This document shows positions 1-7,587 of a DNA stretch of 37,921 bases, in pieces. Numbering within the stretch: position 1 is the first letter of the stretch; every line of letters starts with the position of its first letter. A program made the translations under genes and the position numbers. The stretch spans positions 1 through 37,921 of the forward strand of contig CANFXV010000024.1 in assembly GCA_947451115.1 (NCBI GenBank), given 5' to 3'. Source of the DNA: Bacteroidota bacterium (GTDB lineage Bacteria > Bacteroidota > Bacteroidia > Chitinophagales > Chitinophagaceae). Under the pieces are notes generated by a model, which was not told the origin of the DNA, did no database searches, and saw nothing but the letters and a program-made list of their open reading frames with translations.

Positions 1-95
1 AAGGCAAAACCATTGTTTGCAAATCCATTGGCAGAAATGAAGCCAATGAGGTAGTGGCTGAGTTTAATTTTACCTGGAGCTTCAAAGCAAAATAA
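1..95 (+). CDS. 3' end of a DUF4442 / hotdog-thioesterase-like protein (partial)
   Basis: An open frame enters from the left edge (first full codon at 3) and stops at TAA 93-95. It gives about 30 residues ending in EFNFTWSFKAK. This tail, with alternating polar and hydrophobic residues and an aromatic TWSF near the end, resembles the last strand of the hotdog fold in DUF4442 proteins of Bacteroidota, which are related to PaaI-type acyl-CoA thioesterases. The assignment rests on remembered family endings and only 30 residues, so function is tentative. It converges on the HmuY-like gene, with an inverted repeat in the gap. Confidence 0.5.
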   Translation, partial: GKTIVCKSIGRNEANEVVAEFNFTWSFKAK

Positions 96-112
96 AACTA
101 GTATATACAACT

Positions 113-132
113 ACAGCCCCAAAAGGGGCTGT
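113..132. terminator. Hairpin in convergent gap, possible terminator
   Basis: ACAGCCCC-AAAA-GGGGCTGT forms a perfect 8-bp GC-rich stem with a 4-base loop. It lies 18 bp after the stop of the left-edge gene and 50 bp after the stop of the converging HmuY-like gene. No U-tract follows on either strand, so it may be a weak or factor-assisted terminator, or a stabilising 3' stem-loop. Confidence 0.45.
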
Positions 133-140
133 TAGAAGGG

Positions 141-156
141 AGCTTTGGGGGAAAGC
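141..156. repeat. Quasi-palindrome AGCTTT-GGGG-GAAAGC, copy 1
   Basis: The sequence AGCTTTGGGGGAAAGC can fold as GCTTT/AAAGC around a G-rich loop. A near-identical copy with one extra T is at 4583-4600. Both copies are intergenic and both sit next to a stronger GC-rich hairpin. The role is unknown; two copies could be chance. Confidence 0.3.
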
Positions 157-182
157 ATTACTCCATCAAACAATTTAATTGA

Positions 183-836
183 TTAAAAAGTGGTTGTTCC
201 ATTGGGTTGATAAGTAAATCTAAAAGTATAATAACGTTGCTTAGTTAATTTATCAGCATCCGAAGCAGTTGGACTTAAAGTTACCCCACCTTTATAATAA
301 GATTGTATTTCAAGCTTGGCATATTTTCCTGAAGCAGTTTTGATCACTAAAATTCTACCTGCAATTGGTGTAATTAAATTATTGGCGCCATCATAAGTAT
401 ACCATCCTTTGCCACTTCCTGTAGTGATGGCATAGGCAGTTGGTGCATTGTCCGTTTTAAAAACTGAATCTGGTGCAATGGTTTTGATGTCTTCAAATAA
501 ACCTTTGTATATAAAAGCACCGCCTTTACCCGTTCCACTGGTTCCTCCATTGATTAAAATTTTTGTAGAGGCAAATGCTAAATCCCATTTTGTTGTGGCG
601 CTATCTGCATTGGATACAATTGTATTGTTTTCGATACTGTAAAATGTATACTTGCCTGCGCTGTAAGGCATTCCAGTTTTTGCATCAAGTCCTAAAACAG
701 TATCCGCCATGAGGTCTTTAACAGTTGCAGTGACAGGGGTATTGTTCACTACAGTAGTGTCACTTGTTTTAGAACAAGCAAATAAAGTAAAGGCTACTAG
801 GGTGGCTAGAATGGTTTGAGTGAATAGTTTTTTCAT
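183..836 (-). CDS. HmuY-family lipoprotein
   Basis: 217-residue protein whose N-terminus (MKKLFTQTILATLVAFTLFACS) is a lipoprotein signal with the lipid-anchored Cys at about residue 21. The mature part has HmuY-family hallmarks: an early KWDLAF strand, then GRILVIKT and KYAKLEIQSYYK near the C-terminus. HmuY of Porphyromonas captures haem at the surface and hands it to the TonB receptor HmuR; the role here is inferred from family and neighbour. The frame is open back to 929, but those extra residues fall inside the receptor gene and lack signal-peptide character, so I start at ATG 836. It lies 7 bp behind the receptor stop, so the two are surely co-transcribed. The ligand could be haem or another metal complex; axial ligand residues cannot be judged here. 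Confidence 0.85.
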   Translation of the reverse strand: MKKLFTQTILATLVAFTLFACSKTSDTTVVNNTPVTATVKDLMADTVLGLDAKTGMPYSAGKYTFYSIENNTIVSNADSATTKWDLAFASTKILINGGTSGTGKGGAFIYKGLFEDIKTIAPDSVFKTDNAPTAYAITTGSGKGWYTYDGANNLITPIAGRILVIKTASGKYAKLEIQSYYKGGVTLSPTASDADKLTKQRYYTFRFTYQPNGTTTF

Positions 837-843
837 GATAGAT

Positions 844-2937
844 TTATTTATTTTTATTGATAAGTTGATATTTGATAGAAAAGTAAAAAGTACGTCCAGG
901 CAAGTTGGATAAATTATTTGCATCCACATAGTTGGTCATATTGTCGCAACCCATTTGTAAGGAAATTCCATTGCTGAAATTTTTACCTGCCGAACTATAC
1001 ATGGAAAGATATCCTGCTGCAAAACTATCGCCACTGTCATACACTTCATTGCCATTGGTATTGTTGACCGCCCATTTACTTCGGTACACCAATCTGCAAT
1101 TGGCAAAGTATCCATCCTGCGTAGCATAATTAATTTTAAACTGAGCTTTGTGTTTGCTGATATTGGGCAAACCCACATAATCACTCAAACTTAAACGACT
1201 ACTAATACCATTGGCATCCCTAGTATACACAGTGCCTGCTTTAATTTCTGCAATTTGATCCTTATCTCCTGTTAATATAAATTGATAACCTCCACTTAAT
1301 GACCATTGAGGGCTCCATTGATATTTTGTTTCCAATTCTAGTCCCTGCGTATAAGCGCGTCCAATATTTAAATAACTAAATATTTGTGCTCCACTGCTAT
1401 AAGCACCCACTTGTTGTACTTCAATTAAATTTTTAATGTCATTTCTAAATGCTTGTACACTAATAAAAGTTTTTGGATTGGGTTCCCAGTCCCATGAAAG
1501 ATGTACGCCAGTGGAAGATTCTGGCTGCAATGATTTTAATTGATAATAGCTGGAATACAAACTACCTATTTGACCTAAACTATTCAGTTGTCCAATTACT
1601 TTTTGTGCCTCAGCAGATCCAAATACACTGTAATTGCCCGCCGCAGCATTGGTAAAATCTAAATACAATTGTCTGAAATCGGGCGCCTTAAAGCCTTGCC
1701 CAATGCTTAATTTAATTTTATGTTGTGAATTTAATTTATACAACATAGATAATTTAGGGCTCCAAGCCGAGGCATAAGAAGCATTTTGATCAAAACGAAC
1801 ACCACCAATGACTATGAACTTATCCATTAGCGTCCATTCCCATTGAGTAAACCCATATTGAATGGTGTTATTTTTTCTAACTTTTTCACTATCATACCTG
1901 CTACTTTTTACCCCCTCCCAAACCGCGCCTGCCCCAAAAATACCTGTGAGTTTTTTACTTACCATCCAATCTGTTTGATTTTCGACACGTTGAAACAAAT
2001 GATTTAATAAATCGGTGTAAGGCGCACCAGACAAGGTTAATAAATCTTGATTAGAAACATAATTGGTTAAATAAGACCTAAAACTTGTTTTTAAATCATT
2101 AGAGAAACGGTGATTTAACGAACCTGTTAAATTTATATCGGTATTGTGTTCTTTTCCATTGGAATAAATTGTCACACCCCCATTGGATACCGCAATATTG
2201 CTGATGATTTTTTCGTCTGTCAACCTGGTATTAAAAACAAGATTGGTATTTTCTGTTAAGTTGTATTTAAACTGTTGGCTGCTAGTTAGTCGAGTAATGG
2301 GCGTAGTTACTCGATTGTTGCTATTGGGTCTAATGCTGTAGCCATCTGTATTGTAATAATTGTAAAAACCTTGGTAAAATAATTTTTTACTCGCCATTGT
2401 ATTATTCAGATTCGCATCTATGGTATTGTAAGTGCCATACCTTAATGCCGCTTCTAATGGAATGGAAGTAAGCGCATCAGTAATGATATTAATGACCCCC
2501 GCCATGGCCTCGCTTCCATACAAACTGGAAGAAGGACCCTTGACAATTTCAATTTTTTTAATATTCCCTAAAGCAATTCTATTCAAATCCAGCACTCCTG
2601 CTGTTCTGCCTACCAATGGTTCTCCATTGATTAGAATAATGGTGTAATCAGGATTTAAACCCTGTAATTGAACACCAGCGCCAAAGCCACTGGTCATGGT
2701 AAGGCCTGTTTGTTCTTTTAAAATATCGGTAAGGCGCAAAGCACCATTTTGTTGAATGGTCTTGGCATTGATGATCGTAACAGGCACTGTAATATTGCTT
2801 AATTTTCGCTCCGATCTAGTAGCCGTCACCACCACACTGTCTCCATTGGCAGAGATCGTATCTTTTACGATCGTCAGCCTTTGCCCAAAACTTATCAGTG
2901 GCGCAAAAAAGAATAAAATTATATTGAACTTTCCCAT
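844..2937 (-). CDS. TonB-dependent outer-membrane receptor (HmuR-like, partner of HmuY)
   Basis: 697-residue outer-membrane active-transport channel. A signal peptide ends near FGQ (about residue 19). The plug domain covers about 30-150 and shows VVVTATRSERKLSNITVP, an IILINGEPLVGR segment and the conserved IEIVKGPSSSLYGSEAMAGV block. The remainder is a 22-strand-type barrel rich in aromatic alternating strands, ending GRTFYFSIKYQLINKNK. It has no carboxypeptidase-regulatory domain and so is not SusC-type. It lies just upstream of the HmuY-like gene, which supports haem or metal-chelate uptake energised by TonB. The start ATG 2937 gives a proper signal peptide. A perfect inverted repeat at 3005-3017 in the upstream gap is a candidate operator. 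Confidence 0.9.
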   Translation of the reverse strand: MGKFNIILFFFAPLISFGQRLTIVKDTISANGDSVVVTATRSERKLSNITVPVTIINAKTIQQNGALRLTDILKEQTGLTMTSGFGAGVQLQGLNPDYTIILINGEPLVGRTAGVLDLNRIALGNIKKIEIVKGPSSSLYGSEAMAGVINIITDALTSIPLEAALRYGTYNTIDANLNNTMASKKLFYQGFYNYYNTDGYSIRPNSNNRVTTPITRLTSSQQFKYNLTENTNLVFNTRLTDEKIISNIAVSNGGVTIYSNGKEHNTDINLTGSLNHRFSNDLKTSFRSYLTNYVSNQDLLTLSGAPYTDLLNHLFQRVENQTDWMVSKKLTGIFGAGAVWEGVKSSRYDSEKVRKNNTIQYGFTQWEWTLMDKFIVIGGVRFDQNASYASAWSPKLSMLYKLNSQHKIKLSIGQGFKAPDFRQLYLDFTNAAAGNYSVFGSAEAQKVIGQLNSLGQIGSLYSSYYQLKSLQPESSTGVHLSWDWEPNPKTFISVQAFRNDIKNLIEVQQVGAYSSGAQIFSYLNIGRAYTQGLELETKYQWSPQWSLSGGYQFILTGDKDQIAEIKAGTVYTRDANGISSRLSLSDYVGLPNISKHKAQFKINYATQDGYFANCRLVYRSKWAVNNTNGNEVYDSGDSFAAGYLSMYSSAGKNFSNGISLQMGCDNMTNYVDANNLSNLPGRTFYFSIKYQLINKNK

Positions 2938-3004
2938 CTAGCCACAAAGCTCGATGATCCTATTTTTAGAAGCTAGTGTTTACAAATTAAATCTACCCCA
3001 AAAG

Positions 3005-3017
3005 GTCAAAATTTGAC
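3005..3017. promoter_or_regulatory. Perfect inverted repeat GTCAAA-A-TTTGAC, candidate operator
   Basis: A 13-bp perfect inverted repeat with a one-base centre lies 68 bp upstream of the receptor start. Read on the minus strand it overlaps a TTTTGAC that could serve as the -33 element, with TTAATTTG following at roughly the right distance for a Bacteroidota -7 element. This suits a repressor site for the uptake genes. The regulator is unknown. Confidence 0.4.
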
Positions 3018-3031
3018 ATTAGGATGACAAA

Positions 3032-4444
3032 TCACTTTTTATCTAGTATTTTTTTAATGGATTTAATTTCATCTTCATTGATAAAATACTCATAAAATCT
3101 TTTGTCCTCTTCTTTTCTAATACTTGAAATCAATGGAATATCGGCATTTACAATAATTGCATATTTTTCATTAATCGTATTGATTACATCGCTTCTTACC
3201 TTTTTTTGCAATCCTATATTTTTATCTTTAATGCCCAATACATGATTGATTTGATGTATTTCAACATGCATGTCCTTTGAAGCTGCCTCTAATAAAAGCT
3301 GTATTAAGGACAATTCAGTACCAATAAAGGCTTGCCCAATACTTTTGGTTTTTAAAATTTTTAAATTAGACTGTTGAATTTTTTTCTTAACCATTTTATT
3401 GTAAAGCCAAATAGTAAAAGCAATAAGCACAAAAAGAAAAATTAAAGTAACCACAAAATAATAGTAGTTTTTATCTAAGCCCCAAATGGGAAAATTTAAT
3501 TTTGTAAAGTCTGCCATTGTAAGCGCTCTTTGATCAAAGCCCTTGCTATTATTGGAATAATTGTACAGTGTATCCTTGTAATAAAAAACATCTAGGCTAT
3601 TTTTTTTTCTTACTAAATATTGATCTAATTCTGAACTTATTGACTTAAAAACTGAATTATGAATAAAGTCAAAATAGTATACTTGGTCTTCAATGATAAA
3701 TAAAAACCCTTTGTCTGTAGTTAAGAAAGCATTAACGATGCTATTTTCTTTTACTAATTTCTTGGCTTCGGTACTTAATGTGCCCAATTTTTTCCATTCC
3801 ATTAAATTTAGATCCAAGTAATAACTATCATACTGTCTAATTCCACTAATATTTTGTGGCCCTTTAATCCCAGCATTACTAATTAATTGAAAAGGCACAT
3901 ATAATTTACCCTCCTTAGTATCTACCCAATTGTAACCATTGGAAATAATTTCCTCATTGGCTGGCATGATGTCCCATTCTCTATCTATAAAATTATACGC
4001 CCTCAATAGCCCATTCAATTTCCAAAAACCATAACCGCCATAACTGTACAAATGATTCTTGTATAAAAAATTATTGCATTCAATGTTGTAATTAATGTTG
4101 ATGGTTTTGTCTATTCTATGAAAACTATAATTTTTACTAGAATCTACCACAGGGTCCAATGCATAAACCACCCCAGTTCTTTCCAATAAAATATAGACCG
4201 TGTCATGGGCTTTAATAAGCTCTTGTAAAGTCCCATCGTAGATTGACCCTGCAGTAGTCACAAGCTCCGTGGACTTAGACATAAAAATCTTAGTATTGAG
4301 GTCCTTGGTTCCAATAATTTTAGCTAAAAAAGGGGTTTTGGGTGCAAAAAACTGATCAGGAAGTGACCTATTTTGTGCATTTAGCAGGGGTAAAAAATTC
4401 AAAATGCTATAAACGGTAAAAAATATAATTTTTTTATAAAACAT
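3032..4444 (-). CDS. Membrane-anchored protein with periplasmic domain and cytoplasmic helical (HTH-like) domain
   Basis: 470 residues. A signal-like segment at 1-24 ends LLNAQ. About 300 residues of periplasmic sequence follow, rich in Tyr/Trp-containing short strands (for example GGYGFWKLNG), consistent with a beta-propeller but without a repeat I can define. One transmembrane helix is at about 328-348 (YFVVTLIFLFVLIAFTIWLY), then a basic KMVKKK stop-transfer and a cytoplasmic domain of about 110 residues. The segment with INHVLGIKDKNIGLQKKVRSD recurs, as I remember it, in Bacteroidota membrane proteins thought to be transcriptional regulators. No kinase, receiver or LuxR domain is visible. 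It is on the same strand and 94 bp upstream of the receptor gene, so it may sense the same ligand. Function not established. Confidence 0.65.
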   Translation of the reverse strand: MFYKKIIFFTVYSILNFLPLLNAQNRSLPDQFFAPKTPFLAKIIGTKDLNTKIFMSKSTELVTTAGSIYDGTLQELIKAHDTVYILLERTGVVYALDPVVDSSKNYSFHRIDKTININYNIECNNFLYKNHLYSYGGYGFWKLNGLLRAYNFIDREWDIMPANEEIISNGYNWVDTKEGKLYVPFQLISNAGIKGPQNISGIRQYDSYYLDLNLMEWKKLGTLSTEAKKLVKENSIVNAFLTTDKGFLFIIEDQVYYFDFIHNSVFKSISSELDQYLVRKKNSLDVFYYKDTLYNYSNNSKGFDQRALTMADFTKLNFPIWGLDKNYYYFVVTLIFLFVLIAFTIWLYNKMVKKKIQQSNLKILKTKSIGQAFIGTELSLIQLLLEAASKDMHVEIHQINHVLGIKDKNIGLQKKVRSDVINTINEKYAIIVNADIPLISSIRKEEDKRFYEYFINEDEIKSIKKILDKK

Positions 4445-4582
4445 TGATTATCAATTATAAATTAGGTAATTTACTTAGTTCTAATTTGCTTTTAATACTT
4501 AAATATAGGAAATAACCTATTAAGAAACATAATAAGTAACTCAATTTAATGCGTCAAAAATTAAAATACCTCAATTTTAATC

Positions 4583-4600
4583 AGCTTTTGGGGGAAAGCT
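4583..4600. repeat. Quasi-palindrome AGCTTTTGGGGGAAAGCT, copy 2
   Basis: AGCTTT-TGGGGG-AAAGCT is a 6-bp stem with a 6-base loop, 11 bp before the terminator stem at 4612. It matches the copy at 141-156 apart from one inserted T and the final base. If a small RNA ends at the terminator, this would be its penultimate stem. Confidence 0.3.
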
Positions 4601-4611
4601 ATGGATTTATG

Positions 4612-4643
4612 AAAGAGGACCGGTTTACTGGTCCTCTTTTTTT
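4612..4643 (+). terminator. Strong rho-independent terminator not preceded by a known gene
   Basis: AAAGAGGACC-GGTTTACT-GGTCCTCTTT forms a perfect 10-bp stem followed by a run of seven T, the classic intrinsic-terminator layout on the plus strand. No annotated gene is transcribed rightward into it: the gene to the left starts at 4444 and runs away from it. It must therefore end a short unannotated transcript, or act in the leader of the phosphate operon. Confidence 0.8.
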
Positions 4644-4696
4644 ATGCCTAAATCACTCTTTTTCACCTATTGCTGATCTAGGCAAAACGATCTGCT

Positions 4697-4717
4697 TTTG
4701 GTAACAATTTGGTAACA
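4697..4717 (+). promoter_or_regulatory. Pho-box-like tandem repeat (TTTGGTAACA twice, 11-bp period)
   Basis: Two perfect copies of TTTGGTAACA start at 4697 and 4708. Written as GGTAACA-ATTT-GGTAACA this is 7 bp + 4 bp + 7 bp, the geometry of PhoB boxes, and it also resembles the TTAACA-type repeats bound by Bacillus PhoP. It ends 72 bp before the DUF47/PhoU-like gene of a phosphate-transport operon. The spacing is seen; regulator identity is inference. Confidence 0.5.
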
Positions 4718-4725
4718 TTGCGCCT

Positions 4726-4753
4726 AAGTCCTTTTGACGTCAAAAGGGGACTT
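4726..4753. promoter_or_regulatory. 28-base hairpin with GACGTC core in leader of phosphate operon
   Basis: AAGTCCTTTTGAC pairs with GTCAAAAGGGGACTT, leaving only a two-G bulge. The inner CCTTTTGACGTCAAAAGG is an 18-bp perfect palindrome. It lies between the direct repeat and the start codon at 4790. It could be a dimeric-regulator site in DNA or a stem in the mRNA leader; it lacks a U-tract. Confidence 0.45.
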
Positions 4754-4789
4754 TTGTGGTGCATTATTCAAACCAATAAAACGTTTATT

Positions 4790-5437
4790 ATGGACTTTAA
4801 TTCAATCATGAAAATTTTCTTACCTAAGGATAGAGTTTTCTTTCAATTGTTCGAAGAAGTAGCAGAACATGTTTATGAAATGGGCATCAAATTAAAAGAA
4901 ATGGTGAACGAGCCAGATGCAGATATAAGAGCCAATATCTTGGCACAGATTGAAAACTTAGAACACAAGAACGACGATCTTACCCATACCATTTTTACAG
5001 AATTGGGTAGAAATTTTATTACCCCCTTTGATAGAGAAGACATCCATTATTTGGCCACCTCATTGGATGATATTGCCGATTACATATACGCTTCTGCAAA
5101 GAAGATTAATTTTTATAAAGTAAACCCTAACGATACAGGCATTCATAAATTGGCTGAATTGATTTTACAAGGCACACAAGAAACAAAAAAAGCAGTCTTG
5201 GGTTTGCGTAACATGAAGAATATTAAAGAGATGACCGAAGCCATGATTAAAGTAAACAGCATTGAAAATCAGGCGGACGATGTTTTTGATATGAGTATTG
5301 AAAAATTATTTGAACAAGAGAATGATTTTAAAGAAGTGATTAAAAAAAGAGAAATCTATCAAGTACTTGAAATTGCAACAGATAAAATTGAAGATGTATC
5401 TAATGTAATTGAATCTATAATTATCAAGTACGCATAA
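4790..5437 (+). CDS. DUF47 / PhoU-like phosphate transport regulator
   Basis: 215 residues, predicted all-helical, with the opening MDFNSIMKIFLPKDRVFF typical of the DUF47 family (distant PhoU relatives, often called YkaA or Pit accessory protein). The helices carry acidic clusters usual for PhoU-type metal binding (VNSIENQADDVFD at about 160-172, EIATDKIEDVSNVIE near the end). These proteins accompany PiT transporters and are thought to modulate them; some are called phosphate transport regulators. The frame is open back to 4709, but the upstream residues cross the direct repeat and the hairpin and look non-coding, so I start at ATG 4790. The next gene starts 11 bp after the stop, so the two form an operon. 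Regulation by phosphate is suggested by the repeat at 4697-4717. Confidence 0.88.
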   Translation: MDFNSIMKIFLPKDRVFFQLFEEVAEHVYEMGIKLKEMVNEPDADIRANILAQIENLEHKNDDLTHTIFTELGRNFITPFDREDIHYLATSLDDIADYIYASAKKINFYKVNPNDTGIHKLAELILQGTQETKKAVLGLRNMKNIKEMTEAMIKVNSIENQADDVFDMSIEKLFEQENDFKEVIKKREIYQVLEIATDKIEDVSNVIESIIIKYA

Positions 5438-5448
5438 TTTAACGCAAG

Positions 5449-7158
5449 ATGACTTTACTTATCATTATCATAGCGCTAGCGCTAATATTTGACTATATCA
5501 ATGGATTTCATGATGCAGCCAATTCAATTGCTACTGTGGTATCTACCAAGGTATTAACTCCCTTTCAAGCAGTATTGTGGGCCGCTTTATTTAATTCGGT
5601 GGCCTTCTGGATTTTTAAAGACCATGCCGTAGCCAATTCTATTTCAAAAACAGTCTATAAAGATTTCATCACCTTGCCTGTAATTTTTTCAGGTTTATTG
5701 GCTGCTATTTTTTGGAACTTACTTACCTGGTGGTATGGCATTCCTTCTTCTTCTTCACATACCTTGATTGGAGGCTTTGCAGGTGCCGCTATTGCGCATG
5801 CCTTAATGATTAAAGGCATTGATTTTTCTTGGGCTAAAATTGTAGACAGTGAAACAATTATTAAAACTGTCTTATTCATTTTTTTGGCACCCATCATTGG
5901 TATTATCATTTCCATATTTATTACAGTAGTCACTATTATGCGTAATATTTGGTGGCGCCTGGCCATAATTTCCCTTGCCACTTTAGGCACTGTTTTAATG
6001 TTTGATAAATTTGAGGATACAAAAATTAAAGAAAACGTACAAAAGTTTTTCAGCATTGATAAATACCAGAAAGAAATTGCTACGATAAAAGAGGATTTAG
6101 TTAAAAAACAAACCGATACTAATTTATTGGCTGCATTAAAACTCAACAAAGGCAAATTAGAAAAAGCAACTATATCTTACAATCAGCTACTTCCTTACTT
6201 ATCTGATTTTGATAATTCTTCGGCTGATAAAATTGCTAAAGTAGCTAAGGACAGTGGTTGGTTAAAAAATGTGGCTGTAAGTAAATTAAAAGATGCCGTA
6301 AGAAATGCCAATGACTTTTTAGTCCTAGAAGCAAAAGCGCCTGAAAATGCAGCGGCAAGAGCGGAATATACGATTGCCAAAGATAAAACGGAGGAGTACA
6401 AAGCACCGCTAAAATTATACTTAGAAGGGAACATCAGTTTAGATTCAGCTTTAGTCATTGTCAATGGCATTTATCCTATTGCTGATAAAAATATGGATAA
6501 GGTAAAAGCAAAAATTACCAAGTTTAATATTGAAAAAACATTTGCTGGAGAAATTGACAAAGCAGACAATTCAATAATTGTATACGGCATCATTGGTGCT
6601 TCTATTTTATTTATGATTATTTATCTTTATGTTGAGAAAATAAAAACACCTACAGCGCACTCCGTGGCCTATATGTTTAAAAAATTACAATTGTTTAGCT
6701 CCGCTGCCTTTAGTATTGGACATGGTGGCAATGATGCACAAAAAGTAATGGGCATAATTGGTGCAGCTTTAATTGCCAACGGAAGCATGCAAGATTTTAG
6801 CCAATTGCCAAGCTGGGTGCCTGTGGCTTGTTATCTAGCAATTGGATTAGGCACCATGAGTGGTGGATGGAAAATTGTAAAAACCATGGGCTCTAAAATA
6901 ACTAAAGTAACTCCATTAGAAGGGGTGGCTGCGGAGACCGCAGGTGCCTTTACCTTATTTTTTACTGGTCAAATGGGCATACCTGTATCAACTACACATA
7001 CCATTACAGGATCTATCATTGGTGTAGGTGCTACTAAACGTTTAAGTGCTGTAAGATGGGGCGTTACCACCAACTTATTATGGGCATGGGTCTTAACCAT
7101 TCCCGTAAGTGGTGTACTAGCGGCAATTACTTATTTGATTGTTCATTATTTTTCTTAA
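5449..7158 (+). CDS. PiT-family inorganic phosphate transporter with a long soluble insert
   Basis: 569-residue integral membrane phosphate permease. Both halves of the inverted PiT repeat are present: YINGFHDAANSIATVVSTK at about 16-34 and GHGGNDAQKVMGIIGAALIA at about 424-443. Each half also has its PSSSSHT or PVSTTHT motif (about 99-105 and 512-518). PiT transporters use a cation gradient to import phosphate. Between transmembrane helices near residue 185 and 375 lies a charged, Lys/Glu-rich segment of about 190 residues, predicted helical and coiled-coil-like, longer than the loop of ordinary 350-500-residue PiT proteins. It follows the DUF47 gene by 11 bp. Start ATG 5449 puts the first helix (LLIIIIALALIFDY) directly at the N-terminus. 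Confidence 0.93.
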   Translation: MTLLIIIIALALIFDYINGFHDAANSIATVVSTKVLTPFQAVLWAALFNSVAFWIFKDHAVANSISKTVYKDFITLPVIFSGLLAAIFWNLLTWWYGIPSSSSHTLIGGFAGAAIAHALMIKGIDFSWAKIVDSETIIKTVLFIFLAPIIGIIISIFITVVTIMRNIWWRLAIISLATLGTVLMFDKFEDTKIKENVQKFFSIDKYQKEIATIKEDLVKKQTDTNLLAALKLNKGKLEKATISYNQLLPYLSDFDNSSADKIAKVAKDSGWLKNVAVSKLKDAVRNANDFLVLEAKAPENAAARAEYTIAKDKTEEYKAPLKLYLEGNISLDSALVIVNGIYPIADKNMDKVKAKITKFNIEKTFAGEIDKADNSIIVYGIIGASILFMIIYLYVEKIKTPTAHSVAYMFKKLQLFSSAAFSIGHGGNDAQKVMGIIGAALIANGSMQDFSQLPSWVPVACYLAIGLGTMSGGWKIVKTMGSKITKVTPLEGVAAETAGAFTLFFTGQMGIPVSTTHTITGSIIGVGATKRLSAVRWGVTTNLLWAWVLTIPVSGVLAAITYLIVHYFS

Positions 7159-7180
7159 TTAATGAACACTCGTTAATTAG
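7155..7180. terminator. AT-rich stem-loop overlapping the PiT stop codon
   Basis: TTAATTAATGA-ACAC-TCGTTAATTAG can form an 11-bp stem, with two wobble pairs, that includes the stop codon of the transporter. A short TTTAAAA follows. It is AT-rich and thus a weak terminator candidate or 3'-end stabiliser. Confidence 0.3.
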
Positions 7181-7239
7181 TTTAAAATACTGGGTTACAT
7201 TTTTAGCAAACAAGTATTAATGGGTAGAAAACATCTACC

Positions 7240-7527
7240 ATGATTGAGAAAAAATACTTCAAAACAAAAGATTACTGCAAAGTGAAATTTAGCTTTGCTA
7301 CTGAGGCTAAAAAAGTTGAAATTTTAGGATTAAATAGCGACTGGAAAAAATCAATTATTATGAGCAAGAAAAAAGATGGCTCATTTTCTGCAGACGTAAA
7401 TTTACCTAAAGCTACAAAACACGAATTTAAATACTTAGTGGACAAAAAAACTTGGTTCAACGATCCTGAGGCGGATGCAGAAGAACACAATGTCTTTGGC
7501 ACCACCAATAGTGTGATTAGTTTATAA
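7240..7527 (+). CDS. Stand-alone CBM48 / AMPK glycogen-binding-like domain protein
   Basis: 95 residues making up almost exactly one early-set (E-set) carbohydrate-binding domain. The pattern KVKFSFATEAKKVEILGLNSDWKK, DGSFSADVNLPKATKHEFKYLVDKKTWFNDPEAD is that of CBM48 and AMPK-beta glycogen-binding modules, including the conserved W after N-S-D and the FKYLVD strand. There is no signal peptide, so it is cytoplasmic. Such small isolated domains are common in Bacteroidota and are usually annotated as isoamylase early set domain or glycogen-binding proteins. No glycogen enzyme is nearby, so its partner is unknown. It is on the same strand as the phosphate operon but 81 bp after it, with a stem-loop between. 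Confidence 0.85.
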   Translation: MIEKKYFKTKDYCKVKFSFATEAKKVEILGLNSDWKKSIIMSKKKDGSFSADVNLPKATKHEFKYLVDKKTWFNDPEADAEEHNVFGTTNSVISL

Positions 7528-7587
7528 TAGCAAACCTCTTTTAGCTCCTTTTCCCTTTCTAGCAAATGATTGAATTGAATTATCTGC

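Larger units (their letters stand above)
4445..4789. other. 345-bp intergenic regulatory region between divergent genes
   Basis: This is the longest gene-free stretch in the window. The left half is very AT-rich and should hold the leftward promoter (TATATTTA on the minus strand near 4503-4510 fits a -7 element). The right half holds, in order, a small hairpin (4583-4600), a strong rightward terminator (4612-4643), a 10-bp direct repeat with 11-bp period (4697-4717) and a 28-base hairpin (4726-4753). I see no convincing protein-coding frame in it. Confidence 0.7.

Noticed and set aside
4709..4789. N-terminal extension of the DUF47 gene
   Set aside because: The extra codons cover the direct repeat and the hairpin, and family members begin near the MDFNSIMKIFLP segment.
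5655..6155. 166-codon open frame on the minus strand inside the PiT gene
   Set aside because: It lies wholly within a clear transporter gene, has no family resemblance and reads as the reverse of membrane-helix codons.
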